In this document: piece after piece, positions 58,412 through 60,265 of the stretch | How the letters are laid out: every line of letters begins with the position of its first letter | How positions within the stretch are numbered: the first letter of the stretch is position 1 | Source: Candidatus Gastranaerophilales bacterium | Lineage (GTDB): Bacteria > Cyanobacteriota > Vampirovibrionia > Gastranaerophilales > Gastranaerophilaceae | Direction of reading: 5' to 3' | Length of the DNA stretch: 60,265 nt | Assembly: GCA_910588555.1 (NCBI GenBank) | Contig: CAJUPC010000002.1 | Location: forward strand, 17,265 to 77,529 | Position numbers and translations under genes: made by a program | The notes under the pieces: model-generated | Database searches by the model: none | Seen by the model: only the letters and a program-made list of their open reading frames with translations | What the model was told of the DNA's origin: nothing

Positions 58412-60265
58412 ATGACAGCAGACTCAACTATACAAACCGGCTTGACAACAGCCGGTCATTCAATATTAACGCAAGCACAATTAGGTGCTTCAATAACATT
58501 TACAAAAGTAAAAATCGGAGATGGAGAATTAGGAACTCTTAACCCGGCAACACTTACTGATTTAATAAACCCATTGCAGGAATTGGGTATATACGATAAA
58601 TCAAAAGTTGATGAACAAAACATTTCAATCACTGCATTAATTACTCAAGGAGAAACGGGATATACATTCAGAGAAATTGGGTTATTTGCAATCGATCCGG
58701 AAACGCAATTAGAGGTTTTGTATGCATACGGAAACAAGGGAGATATTGCAACTTATATTCCATCAAACATTAGCAGTATATCTGTGGAAGAAGAAGCAAC
58801 AATCATTGTAGAGGTTGCCAATGCCTCTAATGTTGTTGTAAATATTTCTCGTGAATATTCCGCTAAAGGACAGGGTATCCCTCCTTCAGTTTGTACGAAT
58901 TTAAATATTACAGAAGTTGGAGCAATAAGAAAATTAACCTGGAATGATCCAAAAAATACAGTAATTGATATGTTCACTCTCTGCACTTGGGCCGGAACAC
59001 AAATAAGAAAAAAATTCGGCAGTTATCCAAAGAACGAAAATGACGGAGAACTTGTTGCAGATATTACAACGTGGGGTACTCATTCAACTACTCCATTGGT
59101 CGATACAAATGGCACCGGTTATTTTTATAAAGCCTTTCCATATTCAACGCATGATGTATATTGCAGAAATTCTCAAAATGAATTTGGAACCAAAGTATAT
59201 GAATTTGTAATTGATGATAATGACAGTGATCCTTATACATCGGTACAATATGCCGGAGATAATAAAGATTTTAAACCGGCATATATGGATTACAACACTA
59301 AAAAATTTAATTACGGCTCCTGGGAAGGGGCCTTTTTTATGGGCTTAATAAAACCATGTATGTTAAAAACAGATGGTACTGTTGATTATTATTTGCATGA
59401 AAATGACCTCGGTTTAAAAGCCGATGGTGTAACTCCGTCAGATAATAAAAATGTTAATTATGACGGAAATGCAATGCTTCAAGTTGGGCAGATATGGATC
59501 AAAGAGCAAAATGTAAATGGAAGAAAACATATCAGCATAGCCAATAAACAGGTTGATGAAAATTACGACTGCTGGACTCACAAAAAAGCTGATGGAACCT
59601 ACGCAGATTATTGTTATAGGGCTTTATATAACGGTTCGTTAATAAACAATAAAATACGTTCATTGTCCGGGCAATCTTGTTGTAGGAGTGTTGCAGGGAA
59701 TTTGCAGCTCCAATATGCAAAAGCAAACGGCCCAGGTTGGAGAGCAGATGTATATAATTTCAGAAGATTAATAAACTATTTATTAGTTTTGATGTCCAAA
59801 ACATTAGATGCTCAGACCGCATTTGGTACCGGAAGATATACTGGCTTTGTAAACGAATCAAATACAGGACAAATAATAACTACCGGAACAAATGATAAAA
59901 AAGGTCGTTTCCATGGTGATAATAGCAATGGAAGAGTGACAGTATTCTGGATGGAAGATTGGTGGGGTGAAATTTGGAAATTTACTGAAGGTATTATACA
60001 AAAGAACGGTAAACTTCTTTATAAAATGTGTCTCGGTACTAGTGATGGTTCTACTGTTGAAGATTACAATTCAGACGGCACCGGATATATTGATTCCGGA
60101 GTGACATTGCCAGGAACAATATCTCAATTGTATATTAAAAAAATGCAGCTCGTGCCGCACTTGGGATTAGTTCCAACAAATGAAGCCGGGGGATCCTCTT
60201 CCACCTACTATTGTGATGGAATATGGTCAAATTCTTCTGTGGTCGGCTTCGCCCGTTTTGGCTCG
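58412..60265 (+). CDS. Tail fibre / receptor-binding protein (partial, runs off window)
   Basis: 618 aa visible, no stop. The N-terminus LTTAGHSILTQAQLGASITFTKVKIGDGEL..FREIGLFAIDPETQLEVLYAYGN is the DUF3751 tail-collar attachment domain. The middle holds beta-rich shaft domains. The end (SSSTYYCDGIWSNSS-VVGFARFGS) resembles the start of C-type-lectin/FGE-like tip domains that serve as variable regions in diversity-generating retroelements. The last 27 nt are about two-thirds G+C. Confidence 0.88.
   Translation, partial: MTADSTIQTGLTTAGHSILTQAQLGASITFTKVKIGDGELGTLNPATLTDLINPLQELGIYDKSKVDEQNISITALITQGETGYTFREIGLFAIDPETQLEVLYAYGNKGDIATYIPSNISSISVEEEATIIVEVANASNVVVNISREYSAKGQGIPPSVCTNLNITEVGAIRKLTWNDPKNTVIDMFTLCTWAGTQIRKKFGSYPKNENDGELVADITTWGTHSTTPLVDTNGTGYFYKAFPYSTHDVYCRNSQNEFGTKVYEFVIDDNDSDPYTSVQYAGDNKDFKPAYMDYNTKKFNYGSWEGAFFMGLIKPCMLKTDGTVDYYLHENDLGLKADGVTPSDNKNVNYDGNAMLQVGQIWIKEQNVNGRKHISIANKQVDENYDCWTHKKADGTYADYCYRALYNGSLINNKIRSLSGQSCCRSVAGNLQLQYAKANGPGWRADVYNFRRLINYLLVLMSKTLDAQTAFGTGRYTGFVNESNTGQIITTGTNDKKGRFHGDNSNGRVTVFWMEDWWGEIWKFTEGIIQKNGKLLYKMCLGTSDGSTVEDYNSDGTGYIDSGVTLPGTISQLYIKKMQLVPHLGLVPTNEAGGSSSTYYCDGIWSNSSVVGFARFGS

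Noticed and set aside
59315..59338. Terminator-like hairpin GGCTCC/GGGGCC followed by T6 inside the tail fibre gene
   Set aside because: Only 6 bp with one wobble, in the coding frame of a conserved-looking segment; probably chance.

Overview
The window looks like a chromosomal segment of an AT-rich, didermic gut bacterium of the non-photosynthetic cyanobacterial lineage (Vampirovibrionia / Gastranaerophilales), carrying most of an integrated prophage. The host assignment is inference. It rests on an outer-membrane TolC-type protein together with Mini-RNase III (typical of Firmicutes and Cyanobacteria), prepilin-like proteins with an FTLAE..GVVAA N-terminus, and a replication-origin-like region directly upstream of dnaN, an arrangement known from Cyanobacteria.

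Host part (1-15284): a marR-emrA-emrB-type drug efflux operon divergent from a tolC-like gene; a micro-ORF with a C10 tract; a prepilin-like gene; der; a candidate oriC with nine TGTAGAAAA-type boxes plus dnaN; a second prepilin-like gene with a 53-bp tandem duplication at its 3' end; small regulators (RHH, HxlR); a DUF2963-type repeat protein; secreted proteins; mrnC; and tRNA-Ala(TGC). Six genes in the window (five host, one prophage) show a -10 box exactly 6 nt before an ATG, which implies leaderless mRNAs.

Prophage (about 15285 to beyond 60265): a large serine recombinase whose stop codon lies inside the tRNA-Ala 3' end marks the left end. Next come a repressor / Cro-like switch and a roughly 1-kb non-coding segment packed with hairpins (candidate giant structured RNA). 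Small genes follow, preceded by copies of a hairpin with an invariant GAAAGA loop; then replication genes (HTH initiator, DnaC-like loader); and a long run of small accessory genes (ParB-like, DUF5131, HNH, ART-like, YopX-like, MmcB-like nuclease, ASCH, HAD phosphatase, a frameshifted Dam-type methyltransferase). A RelE-like toxin/antitoxin pair, a gpZ-like gene and two DNA methyltransferases with near-identical structured leaders lead into a pseudoknotted intergenic RNA element and the structural genes.

The structural genes combine a lambda-type head (Nu1, A, W, B, C with nested Nu3-like scaffold, D, E, FII-like) with a P2-type contractile tail (sheath, tube, frameshifted chaperone E/E', tape measure, X, D, V, W, J, I, fibre). 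The last gene runs off the window just where it begins to look like a variable receptor-binding domain. Most prophage genes have strong TTGGAGG-type ribosome binding sites and overlap their neighbours, so they form long operons. Lysis genes and attR are not in the window.
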